From Exiguobacterium profundum (GTDB taxonomy: Bacteria; Bacillota; Bacilli; Exiguobacteriales; Exiguobacteriaceae): a stretch of 64,000 nt of DNA. Each line of letters opens with the position of its first letter. Position 1 is the first letter of the stretch. Below the pieces are notes generated by a model, which saw nothing but the letters and a program-made list of their open reading frames with translations, had not been told where the DNA came from and ran no database searches. The DNA lies in the NCBI RefSeq assembly GCF_001909285.1, contig NZ_MRSV01000001.1:347057-411056 (forward strand), in the 5' to 3' direction. Both the position numbers and the translations under genes were made by a program. Below, in pieces: positions 34,744 through 43,052 of the stretch.

Positions 34744-37134
34744 TTATTTCAACGTCACACTCACATTGTCAATCGTGATGTCATGAGCCCCGAGTGGCGA
34801 ACCTTCTGTGCGTCCCATCAAGAACTTCAATCCTGTGACATCTGTCACCGGCATCGTCACTTCAAACGTGTACGTGTTCGTTTCTGGTGTGACCGCTACG
34901 ACTTCGCTCAAATAGCGATAGTACCCGACATTCTCTAACGTCACTTCGAATGAACGAGCGACTGTAGAAGATGCATCGAATTGGACGACGTACGTTTGAT
35001 CTTGTTGTAACTCGAGACCGCCTTGTTCTATGAGGACACTCCACGCTTCGTTCCCTTCTTGCGTAATTGAGATACGTGCCGCCTCATTCACCGCTTCGAC
35101 AGCAGCCTGTGCGTCAAAGTGGACATAGGAGCCCCAGTTGGTGAGACCTTCTGTGAATGCACCGTTTTTAAGTGGAGACGGGTCGATATAAACCGGTGTG
35201 ACATCGCGCAACTCGACGTCATCGATTTCAATCACACCTTTTTCAGAACCGAGAATGAACTGAAGCTGACTCATGAGGTCCGTTCCGGCTTCCATCGTGA
35301 ACGGAACTTCATACGTATCGAATGCTTTAGATAGCGCGATACGCTCTAGCGGAAGGTAGGCATCCCCATCCGATCCGTTCAATCCGACTTGAAGACCGTC
35401 TACACGCTCTGCACGGGCTTTGAAGCGAAGAACATATTCATGTCCCTCTTGCAATTGAATGCCTTGTTGCACCAACGTTGCCGGTGCTCCTTTTTTCTTG
35501 TTCGTTTCAAAACGGAAGAGACGCTCTACTGAATCGACCGTTCCTGTCCCTTTCGTGACACCTGGGTCGAACGTCCAATACGTCATACGATCCATCGCAC
35601 CTTGGTCGAACGTACCGTTATATACATGGTTCCCGTCTCCGAGCATCGGCTTCGTCGCATTCGGATCGAATGCCTCACGAGGCGTCTGCTCGACACGGAC
35701 GTTCCCGATTTGGACACCCGACGTGCTGAGTCCAACGTTGAACTCGAGACGTGCCGCAAGGTCAGTCTCTTCGGTCATATCGAATGTCATCGAGTACGTT
35801 TGGACGTCTGTCGTCAAATCGAATGACCCTTCATCTGAATATTTCGCATAGCCTCGTTCCGGACCACCACCGACTTTAACGGCGATTGAACGCGCCGCAT
35901 CCGCTTTAGCATCAAACGTCACTTTATAGTGTCCACCTTTTCCGAGCGATACGTTTTGAATCAATTGATGCGAGTATGGTTGGCTTCCTGCCTGATCAAT
36001 CGAAATGTCGGCGAATCGTGCCCCCGCCAAGTCGATCACATCGATAGAGCCGACACCACCAAAGTCAGGAAGCGCCACGTAGTTCCAATACGTCGGGTTG
36101 AGCGCCTGCGCACCGTTCGTTACCGTCGTAATTGGTTCAGTGTAGTCTTCGTCATAGACAAGGTTTCCATCATCTAGAGGTTGTTTCGCACCTTCCGGTA
36201 ACACGATTTCTTCATCCGAGTACGTCGGTTCGACAGCATCACGATACTTCCCGTTCTTCAAGTCAAACACACGGACGTAATCGACTTCCATCTCTGCCGG
36301 GAATGGTGTCGTCTCGTCCACGTCCCCATCGAACCATCCACCGACCGCCAAGTTCATAATCAAGTAAAAATCTTGGTCAAATGGTGCAGGGTAACTATAT
36401 TTCGATGCCTTGTTCGCTTCTTTCGCATACCAGTCATTTTGCGTTTGATAGAGCTGACCGTCTACATACCAACGAATCTCACCTGGTTCCCACTCGACCG
36501 CATATGTATGCCACTTGTCGATGCCGTCATCTTCTGCGAAGTGATAATCTTTCCCCGTATATTTGTTGTTCGGCCACGTTTCTCCGTAGTGAATCGTGCC
36601 AGCGACTTTATCTGGCTGACTGCCCCACGATTCCATGATGTCGATTTCACCTGATGCGGCCCAACCACCGTAGCGGTCTTCTTCTGGCAGCATCCAAAAC
36701 GCCGGCCACAGTCCTTTACCGGTTGGAAGTTTGGCTCGCATTTCATAACGACCATATGTCTTACTGAACGTCCCCTTCGTCGTCAACTTCGCCGATGTGT
36801 AATCATAGGTACCGAATTGATCCGATGCTTGTTCTTTCTTTGCACGGATGACGAGCTTCCCGTCTTTCACGAAAGCGTTTTCGTTTTTGTCCGTGTAAAA
36901 TTGCTTCTCATTGTTTCCCCAACCGGCAGCGACTGGATTTCCGTCTTTGTCGACAATCCAGTTCCCCGTTTCAAAATTCCATTTCGAGTGATCGATTTCA
37001 GACTTGCTAAACTCATCTGACCAGACAAGTTTCCACTTAGCGTCATCGGCTTTTGAACTCTTTTCAGCCGGCACCTCTTGTGGCAAGGATAGGGCAAGGC
37101 CTGTCCCGAGTGCGAGTGCAACCCATTTCTTCAT
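34744..37134 (-). CDS. Secreted GH16 beta-glucanase with carbohydrate-binding modules
   Basis: This 796-residue secreted enzyme should hydrolyse beta-1,3 or beta-1,3/1,4 glucans such as laminarin. A signal peptide (about residues 1-24) leads into a GH16 domain (30-290) with the catalytic motif SGEIDIMESWG near 160 and a conserved WPAFWMLPE just before. Three repeated modules of about 150 residues follow, resembling CBM4/9-type binding domains, each opening with a LxDGNxVYxxxF-like segment. AAAGGAGG precedes the ATG at 37134. Two CcpA-type palindromes lie upstream, indicating repression by good carbon sources. Confidence 0.92.
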   Translation of the reverse strand: MKKWVALALGTGLALSLPQEVPAEKSSKADDAKWKLVWSDEFSKSEIDHSKWNFETGNWIVDKDGNPVAAGWGNNEKQFYTDKNENAFVKDGKLVIRAKKEQASDQFGTYDYTSAKLTTKGTFSKTYGRYEMRAKLPTGKGLWPAFWMLPEEDRYGGWAASGEIDIMESWGSQPDKVAGTIHYGETWPNNKYTGKDYHFAEDDGIDKWHTYAVEWEPGEIRWYVDGQLYQTQNDWYAKEANKASKYSYPAPFDQDFYLIMNLAVGGWFDGDVDETTPFPAEMEVDYVRVFDLKNGKYRDAVEPTYSDEEIVLPEGAKQPLDDGNLVYDEDYTEPITTVTNGAQALNPTYWNYVALPDFGGVGSIDVIDLAGARFADISIDQAGSQPYSHQLIQNVSLGKGGHYKVTFDAKADAARSIAVKVGGGPERGYAKYSDEGSFDLTTDVQTYSMTFDMTEETDLAARLEFNVGLSTSGVQIGNVRVEQTPREAFDPNATKPMLGDGNHVYNGTFDQGAMDRMTYWTFDPGVTKGTGTVDSVERLFRFETNKKKGAPATLVQQGIQLQEGHEYVLRFKARAERVDGLQVGLNGSDGDAYLPLERIALSKAFDTYEVPFTMEAGTDLMSQLQFILGSEKGVIEIDDVELRDVTPVYIDPSPLKNGAFTEGLTNWGSYVHFDAQAAVEAVNEAARISITQEGNEAWSVLIEQGGLELQQDQTYVVQFDASSTVARSFEVTLENVGYYRYLSEVVAVTPETNTYTFEVTMPVTDVTGLKFLMGRTEGSPLGAHDITIDNVSVTLK

Positions 37135-37184
37135 CGTGCGTCCTCCTTTAGGATAAATGATTGTCATATGTCAGCCTGTACTTT

Positions 37185-37198
37185 TGAAAGCGATTTCC
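37185..37198. promoter_or_regulatory. Catabolite-responsive element 1
   Basis: TGAAAGCGATTTCC matches the CcpA-site consensus at nearly every position. It lies 50 bases upstream of the GH16 start. Confidence 0.6.
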
Positions 37199-37211
37199 GA
37201 AAGCGCTTTCG
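37198..37211. promoter_or_regulatory. Catabolite-responsive element 2
   Basis: CGAAAGCGCTTTCG is a perfect 14-base palindrome with the CcpA-site core, directly adjoining the first site. Confidence 0.6.
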
Positions 37212-37282
37212 ATAAATCCATTATAGATTTTTCTTTGCTAAAACTTCAACCACTTTTCGGAAGTGAAATCAAACTGACACAT

Positions 37283-37310
37283 AAAAAAGCACCGACTCAC
37301 GTCGATGCTT
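37283..37310 (-). terminator. Terminator of the NUDIX-DUF1349 operon
   Basis: AAGCA-CGAC pairs with GTCG-TGCTT around the stop codon, with a run of T on the minus strand. Confidence 0.7.
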
Positions 37311-37866
37311 CCCGTAGTTCCCAATTCGAAATTGTCACGTCAAAACCTGTCGCATTCACATCTGGACTACAGGCATATGGACCGATGCGTAATGTCGATA
37401 CGTCATGGAGATGGGCAATGCGAAGCTGTTCACGCATACCGTCACTATATTCAAAGAAAATCTCCACATCTCCATCTGTATACACGATTTCAAACGTCAA
37501 CGGATTGCGAACCATGTCATTTGAAAAATCACGTGTCGACCAATCTGAATAGCCAAACGAAGTGACGACTGCGCCAAGATGGGACGGTCCATCCGGAATG
37601 TACTCGACAGACGTCTTGATCCAATGGTCATCGTTCACATATAAGACGATTCCGGCCTGATCATATGTATGGCTCGGTTCCATCTGGATTGTCGCCCGAC
37701 ATGTAAATCGTTTGGCTTTGACGTCTGTCAATAACGCATGTGCCGTCATCCGATTGAATCCGTAATGTGTGTTTCGCCAAAAGTCCGTATCTGGCAAAGT
37801 GCGGAAAGTGAGCGGTTCAAATCCGTTCACGCTTTTTGGTTCATTTATCCACTTGTACGTATGCAT
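37297..37866 (-). CDS. DUF1349 family protein
   Basis: This 189-residue protein has the DUF1349 concanavalin-like beta-sandwich pattern, with DTDFWRNTHYGFNRMTAHALL near residue 27 and YDQAGIVLYVNDDHWIKTSVEY near 69. Related Bacillus proteins (YesU-like) sit among sugar-use genes but have no firm function. No signal peptide is present. GGGAGGG precedes the ATG at 37866, inside the end of the upstream NUDIX gene, with 26 bases of overlap. Confidence 0.82.
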   Translation of the reverse strand: MHTYKWINEPKSVNGFEPLTFRTLPDTDFWRNTHYGFNRMTAHALLTDVKAKRFTCRATIQMEPSHTYDQAGIVLYVNDDHWIKTSVEYIPDGPSHLGAVVTSFGYSDWSTRDFSNDMVRNPLTFEIVYTDGDVEIFFEYSDGMREQLRIAHLHDVSTLRIGPYACSPDVNATGFDVTISNWELREAST

Positions 37867-38383
37867 GATGATTTATCCCTCCCCATTGTCCTCGCATGGC
37901 AAACAGTAACGGTATCATCGGCGTATGATACGGTATGAATTCATGCTGTTGAATCATCTGTAGAATCGTCGCCTCATCCGCCCACTTCACGGCCTGCACT
38001 TCAGATTCTTGAAGCGTCAGCTCGTTCAAATCCACTTCTATTTCCACCAAATAAATATCGTCAAACCCTTCGTCAAAATTGACTGTCAGGTGCGGTCGTG
38101 TCTGAGATAGATCAAGCTTGAGCCCAATCTCCTCTTCGAGTTCCCGCATCGCGGCTTGCTGGCTTGTATCTCCTACCGTGGCACTTCCACCGACTGTGAT
38201 ATCCCACATGTTTGCCCAACCATCCTTGAACGGTTGGCGCTGTTGAATCAACATCTCACCCTTCTCGTTAAAGATACATACGTGGATGACAAGATGGTAT
38301 TCCCCTTTCGGCAATCGACTTCCGCGTTGCCACTTGCGACCGGTCTTTTCTCGGTCGACCGTATAGACGTCCCAAAATTCCAT
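37841..38383 (-). CDS. NUDIX hydrolase
   Basis: This 180-residue hydrolase cleaves a nucleoside-diphosphate-linked compound. The Nudix box GGSATVGD...AMRELEEEIG runs from about residue 68 to 93 with all catalytic Glu residues. The N-terminal LVIHVCIFNEKGEMLIQQRQ strand pair fits isopentenyl-diphosphate-isomerase-like or YfcD-like members. It overlaps the DUF1349 gene and follows the LURP-one gene by 13 bases in the same direction. Substrate unknown. Confidence 0.88.
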   Translation of the reverse strand: MEFWDVYTVDREKTGRKWQRGSRLPKGEYHLVIHVCIFNEKGEMLIQQRQPFKDGWANMWDITVGGSATVGDTSQQAAMRELEEEIGLKLDLSQTRPHLTVNFDEGFDDIYLVEIEVDLNELTLQESEVQAVKWADEATILQMIQQHEFIPYHTPMIPLLFAMRGQWGGINHHAYVQVDK

Positions 38384-38396
38384 TAGATACTCCCCT

Positions 38397-38891
38397 TTAT
38401 GTTGCTGCGCTAGATGCCGCTGCTTGATCTGCTTTCGCGCAATCGATTGCTACGACGATAGAGATAAGAAGGTGCTCCATCTCCGGTTCTTCGACACGAA
38501 TCTCGTAACTATCGCCCCATGAGAACCATTTCTTTTGTACACTTCCGATCGAATGTCCGTTCTTCGTCACATCAAAATCCATGTCCCACCAATCTCCTTG
38601 GACATCGATCCCGGCTGCATCGATTGAATATTTCGGTTTGAAAAACGAGAACTCTTTCGAGATGGTCATCATATCTGTGCCGTCCACTTCCACAAAAAAT
38701 TTCGGTAAAAAACTGAACGTCTTTTTCGTGATTGTCGTGACCGTCTGATCGTTCGTATCTTTGATTTCGAATGATTTTGGAAACTTCATAAAGCTACCTT
38801 CGATGAAATATTTGTCATGTCCGTCCGCATCCTTGATGGTGAAACGTCCGCGTAAGCTTAACACTTTTTGTTTCATGTAGAGCGTGTGCAT
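38397..38891 (-). CDS. LURP-one-related (YxjI-like) protein
   Basis: This 164-residue protein has the tubby-like barrel pattern of the LURP-one/YxjI family: repeated strands such as LSLRGRFTIKDADGHDKYFI, FEIKDTNDQTVTTITKK and YSIDAAGIDVQGDWWDMDF. The C-terminal helix (ISIVVAIDCAKADQ) is typical. The function of bacterial members is unknown; phospholipid or membrane binding is only suggested for the fold. It is the first gene of a LURP-NUDIX-DUF1349 run. Confidence 0.82.
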   Translation of the reverse strand: MHTLYMKQKVLSLRGRFTIKDADGHDKYFIEGSFMKFPKSFEIKDTNDQTVTTITKKTFSFLPKFFVEVDGTDMMTISKEFSFFKPKYSIDAAGIDVQGDWWDMDFDVTKNGHSIGSVQKKWFSWGDSYEIRVEEPEMEHLLISIVVAIDCAKADQAAASSAAT

Positions 38892-38952
38892 GATGATCCC
38901 TCCGATTTGTTGTAGTCCTTTACTTACGAGTCCAATCCAGAAATCGATTCAC

Positions 38953-39618
38953 TTATAGCGAAGCCGTCTCCTTTGAAACGATATCGAGAACTTCTGCCAA
39001 GTGATTCACAACGTAATTCGCTTCTTGTAACTCTACTTCTTGTGCGAAGTCAAAACGACAGCCGATTGAAATGAGTCCGTTCGCTCGTGCAGCCGAGATA
39101 TCCGATAATCGGTCACCTACCACGAAGCCCTCCTGCAGTTCATACTTCTTCACGATTTCAGCCACCAAATCGCCCTTATCCAACGTGTCGATTTGTTGAA
39201 TGCTATAAGTTTCTGTGATCCAACGATCTAATTCATAGTGCGTGACGATGGCTTGTAAATAGTCCACCAAACCATTGCTTGCGACGAAGATGGAATGCCC
39301 CATTTGATACAATTGTTCAAACAGTTCGAGTACCCCTGCATATAATGCTCCATTCCCGTTTTCAATGTTTTTGATGAGTCGTGTTAAGAAATAGGTATCG
39401 ACCTCTTCTCTAGTTTGCTCATCGTATTGTGGGAGCAATGTGTTCCAAACAACTGGCAACGGTACCCCCATGATGTTCCGATATTGATCAATCGGTGTCG
39501 GACCTTTCCATTTTTCTTCACTTCGTAAATGATCAAACGTTTCATCTAGCGCCCGTTCCAAAATCAAATCTGTCCGAAACAATGTTCCGTCCATGTCAAA
39601 AATCACTGCGTGTTTCAT
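38953..39618 (-). CDS. HAD superfamily hydrolase
   Basis: This 221-residue phosphatase belongs to the HAD subfamily with a helical cap. Motif I is VIFDMDGTLF at the N-terminus, motif II is FVASNGL near residue 108, the Lys of motif III lies in LDKGDLV near 151, and motif IV is VVGDRLSDISAA near 170. It resembles phosphoglycolate- or pyrophosphate-phosphatase-like proteins, but the substrate is not fixed by sequence. ATG at 39618 follows GGGGGAAG. Confidence 0.88.
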   Translation of the reverse strand: MKHAVIFDMDGTLFRTDLILERALDETFDHLRSEEKWKGPTPIDQYRNIMGVPLPVVWNTLLPQYDEQTREEVDTYFLTRLIKNIENGNGALYAGVLELFEQLYQMGHSIFVASNGLVDYLQAIVTHYELDRWITETYSIQQIDTLDKGDLVAEIVKKYELQEGFVVGDRLSDISAARANGLISIGCRFDFAQEVELQEANYVVNHLAEVLDIVSKETASL

Positions 39619-39760
39619 CCGCTTCCCCCTCGTTAATCGAATCATGGTTGTCTGTCTATCATACGACAACTTCTGTCAATTCAACTCATCGTTTCGTACT
39701 TCGTATAGCTCGAGTAAGATGGTCTTAGTAGTAATCTTTCAAAAACGGATGAGGTGAGCA

Positions 39761-40207
39761 ATGATGTGTCATCAAATTTCCATCGAGATTAATCTTGATT
39801 CGTTAACATACTCTGGTCAAATTATTGGCGAAATCAACTTTGTCATTGATACATACGATTATTTCCCGGGAGTAGGATGGTCTGATTTCGTTGCTGTCCT
39901 TTTAAAATGGTGGAGTGACAGCTGTCGAGCACTTTTGTTCGCTCCAGTGACATCCGTTCATTCGTTTCCATTTATGGATGGTCCCCTTTCTATATCCGCC
40001 AAAAAGATATCTTTGTCTGAACTCGAATTATCATTTATTAAAGATGGTCAAATGAAGACGGAAATCGGTATCGTTTTAATTAAAGAACTGAAGGTTACTC
40101 TTATTAAAGCAACACGACAGTTTATTAATGCAGTAAATCGATTGGGCTGGGAAAATGAAGACGTGGATGTACTCAGACATACAATCAAATCACTAGAAAT
40201 GTATTAA
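39761..40207 (+). CDS. Hypothetical soluble protein
   Basis: I do not recognise this 148-residue protein. It alternates beta strands (ISIEINLDSL, GEINFVIDTY) with an aromatic segment (FPGVGWSDFVAVLLKWW) and ends in a helical tail. No signal peptide or membrane span is clear. GAGGTG lies upstream; either ATG 39761 or the adjacent ATG 39764 may be used. Its composition is more AT-rich than its neighbours. Small acidic proteins of this type in Bacilli are often immunity proteins, which is only a guess. Confidence 0.55.
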   Translation: MMCHQISIEINLDSLTYSGQIIGEINFVIDTYDYFPGVGWSDFVAVLLKWWSDSCRALLFAPVTSVHSFPFMDGPLSISAKKISLSELELSFIKDGQMKTEIGIVLIKELKVTLIKATRQFINAVNRLGWENEDVDVLRHTIKSLEMY

Positions 40208-40210
40208 CAA

Positions 40211-40242
40211 TAAAAAGACTACGCAGGAATTCCGCGTAGTCT
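40211..40242 (-). terminator. phoA terminator
   Basis: AAGACTACGC/GCGTAGTCTT form a 10-bp stem with a T5 tail on the minus strand; it also closes the convergent gene. Confidence 0.8.
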
Positions 40243-40258
40243 TAGCATATCTACTTAC

Positions 40259-41629
40259 TTATTTGATTTTCCCTTTATTCTTCAACAAGTTGAAGATCCG
40301 TTTTGCTTGATCGGTGTTATCACTCATGCCGAGGAACTTCTCTTGTTGTGGTCCGAACGCATATACCGGCACGTCGTCACCCGTATGACCGTCCGTCGTC
40401 CAGCCCGTTCCCGAACGCTGATCGAAGATTTTCTCGATGGCGTTGTCGATTTTCGTGACGTCATTCGTCTCAGCCGCTTTCTTCACAGAAGCAATCTCTT
40501 CAGACGTCAATTCCAAATCAATGTTTTCACGTAAGACAGCTTCTACGTCCGCTCCAGCTTCGATTTCTTTCGCCATGAAGTCTGGAGTGCGTTTCGCTGC
40601 TTGAATCGGAGTCGGATCCCAGTTATAGTTCCCGTCCGCCCCGATTGAAATGCCGCCTGTCGAGTGATCCGCCGTCACGACAACTAACGTCTCACCATTC
40701 TCTTTGGCGAAGTCACGAACGACCTCAAACGCTTGCTCAAAATCCTTCATCTCGCTCATCGCGCCGACAACATCGTTGTCATGTCCGGCCCAGTCGATTT
40801 GACTTCCTTCTACCATGAGGAAGAATCCATCTTTGTCCCCTTTCAGTCGATCGAGAGCGGATGTCGTCATGTCCGCGAGGCTCGGTTGTTTCTCGTCACG
40901 GTCGATCATCTTGTCCAATCCGACTTCCGCGAATAGACCGAGTACCTGCTTGTTATCGTCCTGTTTCATCTCTTCTGCTGACGTGACGTAACTGTAGCCG
41001 TCTTCTTGGAACTGCTTGGCGATATTACGGTCCGAGCGTTCGAAGAATTTCGTTCCGCCTCCGAGCATGACATCCACTTTATGCTCCCCATCAATCAAGT
41101 CATCATAATAATCATTGGCGATCGCATTCTCACTCTTCCGTTGCTCCTCGTGCGCGCCGTAAGATGCCGGTGTCGCATGCGTGATTTCTGATGTCGCGAC
41201 AAGTCCTGTCGACATACCGTTCTCTTTCGCTTGTTCGAGTACCGTTTTCACGTCTGTCTTGTCGTTATCAACGGCAATCGCGTTGTTATATGTCTTCACA
41301 CCCGAACTCATCGCCGTTGCGGCCGCCGCCGAGTCGGTCACGTTCTCCGCATCGTCTTCAGGATACGTCGACTGCATGCCCACCAAATGTGGATCGAAGG
41401 CAGTCGGCTCCATCTCCACCGTCTCTTCATTATCGTTCATGTAACGAAGTGCTGTCGTATACGGCACGCCCATCCCGTCCCCGATCATAAAGATGACGTT
41501 TTTCGCCTTATGATTCTTTGAATCCTTTGCTGCTTCTGCTTCGTTATGTTGTTGCACCCCGACGATGCCTCCGAGCGCGAGCGTCGACACCACTGCGAGT
41601 GGAACGAACTTCTTCATTGTCTTTTTCAT
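40259..41629 (-). CDS. phoA: Alkaline phosphatase
   Basis: This 456-residue exported phosphomonoesterase releases phosphate from organic phosphates outside the cell. A signal peptide (about residues 1-33, cut near AEA-A) leads into the mature enzyme. The first metal ligand is in IFMIGDGMG near 48, the nucleophile in VTDSAAAATAMSSG near 100, and the other ligands include ADHSTGG near 315 and GHTGDDVP near 418. GGGAGGG precedes the ATG at 41629. No clear PhoP box was found upstream. Confidence 0.95.
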   Translation of the reverse strand: MKKTMKKFVPLAVVSTLALGGIVGVQQHNEAEAAKDSKNHKAKNVIFMIGDGMGVPYTTALRYMNDNEETVEMEPTAFDPHLVGMQSTYPEDDAENVTDSAAAATAMSSGVKTYNNAIAVDNDKTDVKTVLEQAKENGMSTGLVATSEITHATPASYGAHEEQRKSENAIANDYYDDLIDGEHKVDVMLGGGTKFFERSDRNIAKQFQEDGYSYVTSAEEMKQDDNKQVLGLFAEVGLDKMIDRDEKQPSLADMTTSALDRLKGDKDGFFLMVEGSQIDWAGHDNDVVGAMSEMKDFEQAFEVVRDFAKENGETLVVVTADHSTGGISIGADGNYNWDPTPIQAAKRTPDFMAKEIEAGADVEAVLRENIDLELTSEEIASVKKAAETNDVTKIDNAIEKIFDQRSGTGWTTDGHTGDDVPVYAFGPQQEKFLGMSDNTDQAKRIFNLLKNKGKIK

Positions 41630-41748
41630 CTAGTAAACCCTCCCGAATATGTACTACTCCTGTAGCCTAACGGACATTTGTAAAGATACATTTTCAGATT
41701 GAATACAGCCCTGTATGGTTTTTGTAAATGCCGCCATTTCAACAACAT

Positions 41749-41774
41749 AAAAAGCCTGACTCTCTCGTCAGGCC
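41749..41774 (-). terminator. Terminator of the FusB-type gene
   Basis: GCCTGAC/GTCAGGC form a perfect stem overlapping the stop codon, followed by T5 on the minus strand. Confidence 0.8.
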
Positions 41775-42418
41775 TGTAACGCTGTATGAACAAAAGTATG
41801 CAACGCCTCTTGGCTCGTGATGTGTTCGTTGCACGTCTTACTGTCGACACATATATATGTGCCGATGGCTTTGTAATAGTCCGGATTTTTCGCTTGTTTC
41901 GCTTTGGTGATCGTAACGCAGTACGTCACATCCGTGAACTGATTACAAAAGGCACATATGTTTTTCTTCGTATTCGTGCTCGGTTTACATGCGATGCCAA
42001 TCAATTGACCTTCGTATTGGCAAATCATCAACTTTTGATTGGAACGTCCATCGTTCCAACCTAGATACGTGAGTCGTCCAAAATCAACATCGGATAACTC
42101 CGGTAAGCGAAGCTTCTTCTGTTTCGGGAACAATTCCTTCAGCTGCTCGGCAGAAATAACGGGAAACGGTTGAACCCATTCTCGTAATTGTTGCATGTAT
42201 TCGTCGAACGCTTCGTTCGTCTGTAGCGCCGCGAACTGTAACAGCTTCAGTTGTTCAGTCGTCGCTTCAGGAAATGCATACATCACTTTCGATTGTGCCA
42301 AGTCGATGACTGCTCGCAAGACAGAAGGCGGCAGGCTTTGCGTTCGACTCTCTTTGACGAGCGTCACTTGTTCTTTGATGAGATTATACTGTTCGTTTTG
42401 AATAAATGGATCTGACAT
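41768..42418 (-). CDS. FusB/FusC-type EF-G-binding protein
   Basis: This 216-residue protein matches the FusB family, which bind elongation factor G and release it from the ribosome when fusidic acid traps it, giving resistance. An N-terminal helical domain (residues 1-90) is followed by a zinc-binding domain with Cys residues in ICAFCNQF near 165 and CVDSKTCNEH near 193. Bacilli often carry chromosomal homologues; whether this one confers resistance cannot be told. ATG at 42418 follows GGGGG. Confidence 0.85.
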   Translation of the reverse strand: MSDPFIQNEQYNLIKEQVTLVKESRTQSLPPSVLRAVIDLAQSKVMYAFPEATTEQLKLLQFAALQTNEAFDEYMQQLREWVQPFPVISAEQLKELFPKQKKLRLPELSDVDFGRLTYLGWNDGRSNQKLMICQYEGQLIGIACKPSTNTKKNICAFCNQFTDVTYCVTITKAKQAKNPDYYKAIGTYICVDSKTCNEHITSQEALHTFVHTALQA

Positions 42419-42504
42419 TTTGTCGCCCCCTTCCTCCATCTTCAGTTTACAGGAAACGATGCTTCCTTACTGTGTACACTTTGATTAAGAAACATAGTCG
42501 ACCT

Positions 42505-42536
42505 AAAAAGGTACGACTAGCGAACTAGTCGTACCT
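42505..42536 (-). terminator. Terminator of the CD3324-type gene
   Basis: AGGTACGACTAG/CTAGTCGTACCT form a perfect 12-bp stem with loop CGAA, followed by T5 on the minus strand. Confidence 0.9.
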
Positions 42537-42539
42537 CCT

Positions 42540-42809
42540 TCATGTCGAGCGGTATACAATCTTTCGAATCGTGTGCGTCGCCAAATGATAGGACTTGGCC
42601 AGATTTTCGATTCGCTCTCCATTTCGAAACGCTGCGCGTATGGCTTCGTTTCGTTCCTCAAGTAATTGTTTCCCACCGTTGACCGTCCCCCATTTCCGTT
42701 TCGTGTCGGTCGGGGTCGGCACATATAGCGTCTCACCTTGTACGTATTGTTGCACCTCTTGCAACAATCGTTCTGGCAGGATGTGTTGCGCATTGACGTA
42801 CTTCATCAT
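42540..42809 (-). CDS. CD3324-like helix-turn-helix protein
   Basis: This 89-residue protein resembles the CD3324 family of small DNA-binding proteins. It opens with KYVNAQHILPERLLQEVQQY, continues with a TLYVPTPTDTKRKWG segment, and has a C-terminal helix-turn-helix (RNEAIRAAFRNGERIENLAK then YHLATHTIRKIV). AAGGAG lies six bases-plus before the tandem ATGs at 42809 and 42806. A leader of about 200 bases containing nested inverted repeats precedes it, so its expression may be controlled by RNA structure. Confidence 0.7.
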   Translation of the reverse strand: MMKYVNAQHILPERLLQEVQQYVQGETLYVPTPTDTKRKWGTVNGGKQLLEERNEAIRAAFRNGERIENLAKSYHLATHTIRKIVYRST

Positions 42810-42841
42810 ACCTCGCTCCTTATTGAATGAATCCAATCCGA

Positions 42842-42960
42842 TAAGGGAGCAAAGCCAAGTGGTTTACGTTAAAATCAAGCGATCAAGGTATTCGTTTCGC
42901 CCCATGCAAGTGATCGCCTTTCGTCCAAATGGCTTTGCATGAGTGCGTGAAGACCTAGAA
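42842..42960 (-). promoter_or_regulatory. Leader with nested inverted repeats
   Basis: GCAAAGCCA (about 42849) pairs with TGGCTTTGC (about 42939), and inside it GCGATCA (about 42880) pairs with TGATCGC (about 42912). Transcribed on the minus strand this would form a long two-tier hairpin in the 5' leader of the CD3324-type gene. It matches no riboswitch I know. Confidence 0.45.
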
Positions 42961-42980
42961 AATCGAAGCCGATTTTCCAC
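42864..42980 (-). CDS. Possible 38-residue leader peptide
   Basis: GTG at 42980 follows AAAGGAGG by nine bases, a very good initiation site. The 38-codon frame encodes an Arg-rich peptide that starts MENRLRFSRSS and ends YLDRLILT, and it covers most of the nested hairpin. Translation of it could therefore open or close the structure. No homologue is recognised, and another short frame overlaps it, so coding status is uncertain. Confidence 0.35.
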   Translation of the reverse strand: MENRLRFSRSSRTHAKPFGRKAITCMGRNEYLDRLILT

Positions 42981-43016
42981 GGGTATGCGCCTCCTTTACG
43001 ATGTGTCGTTCTTTCG

Positions 43017-43022
43017 ATTATA
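43017..43022 (-). promoter_or_regulatory. -10 box of the leader transcript
   Basis: The minus strand reads GGTATAAT here, with only a weak TTTTGC at the -35 distance (17 bases). Confidence 0.35.
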
Positions 43023-43052
43023 CCGGATTCAATGAATCGGCAAAAGGGCGGC

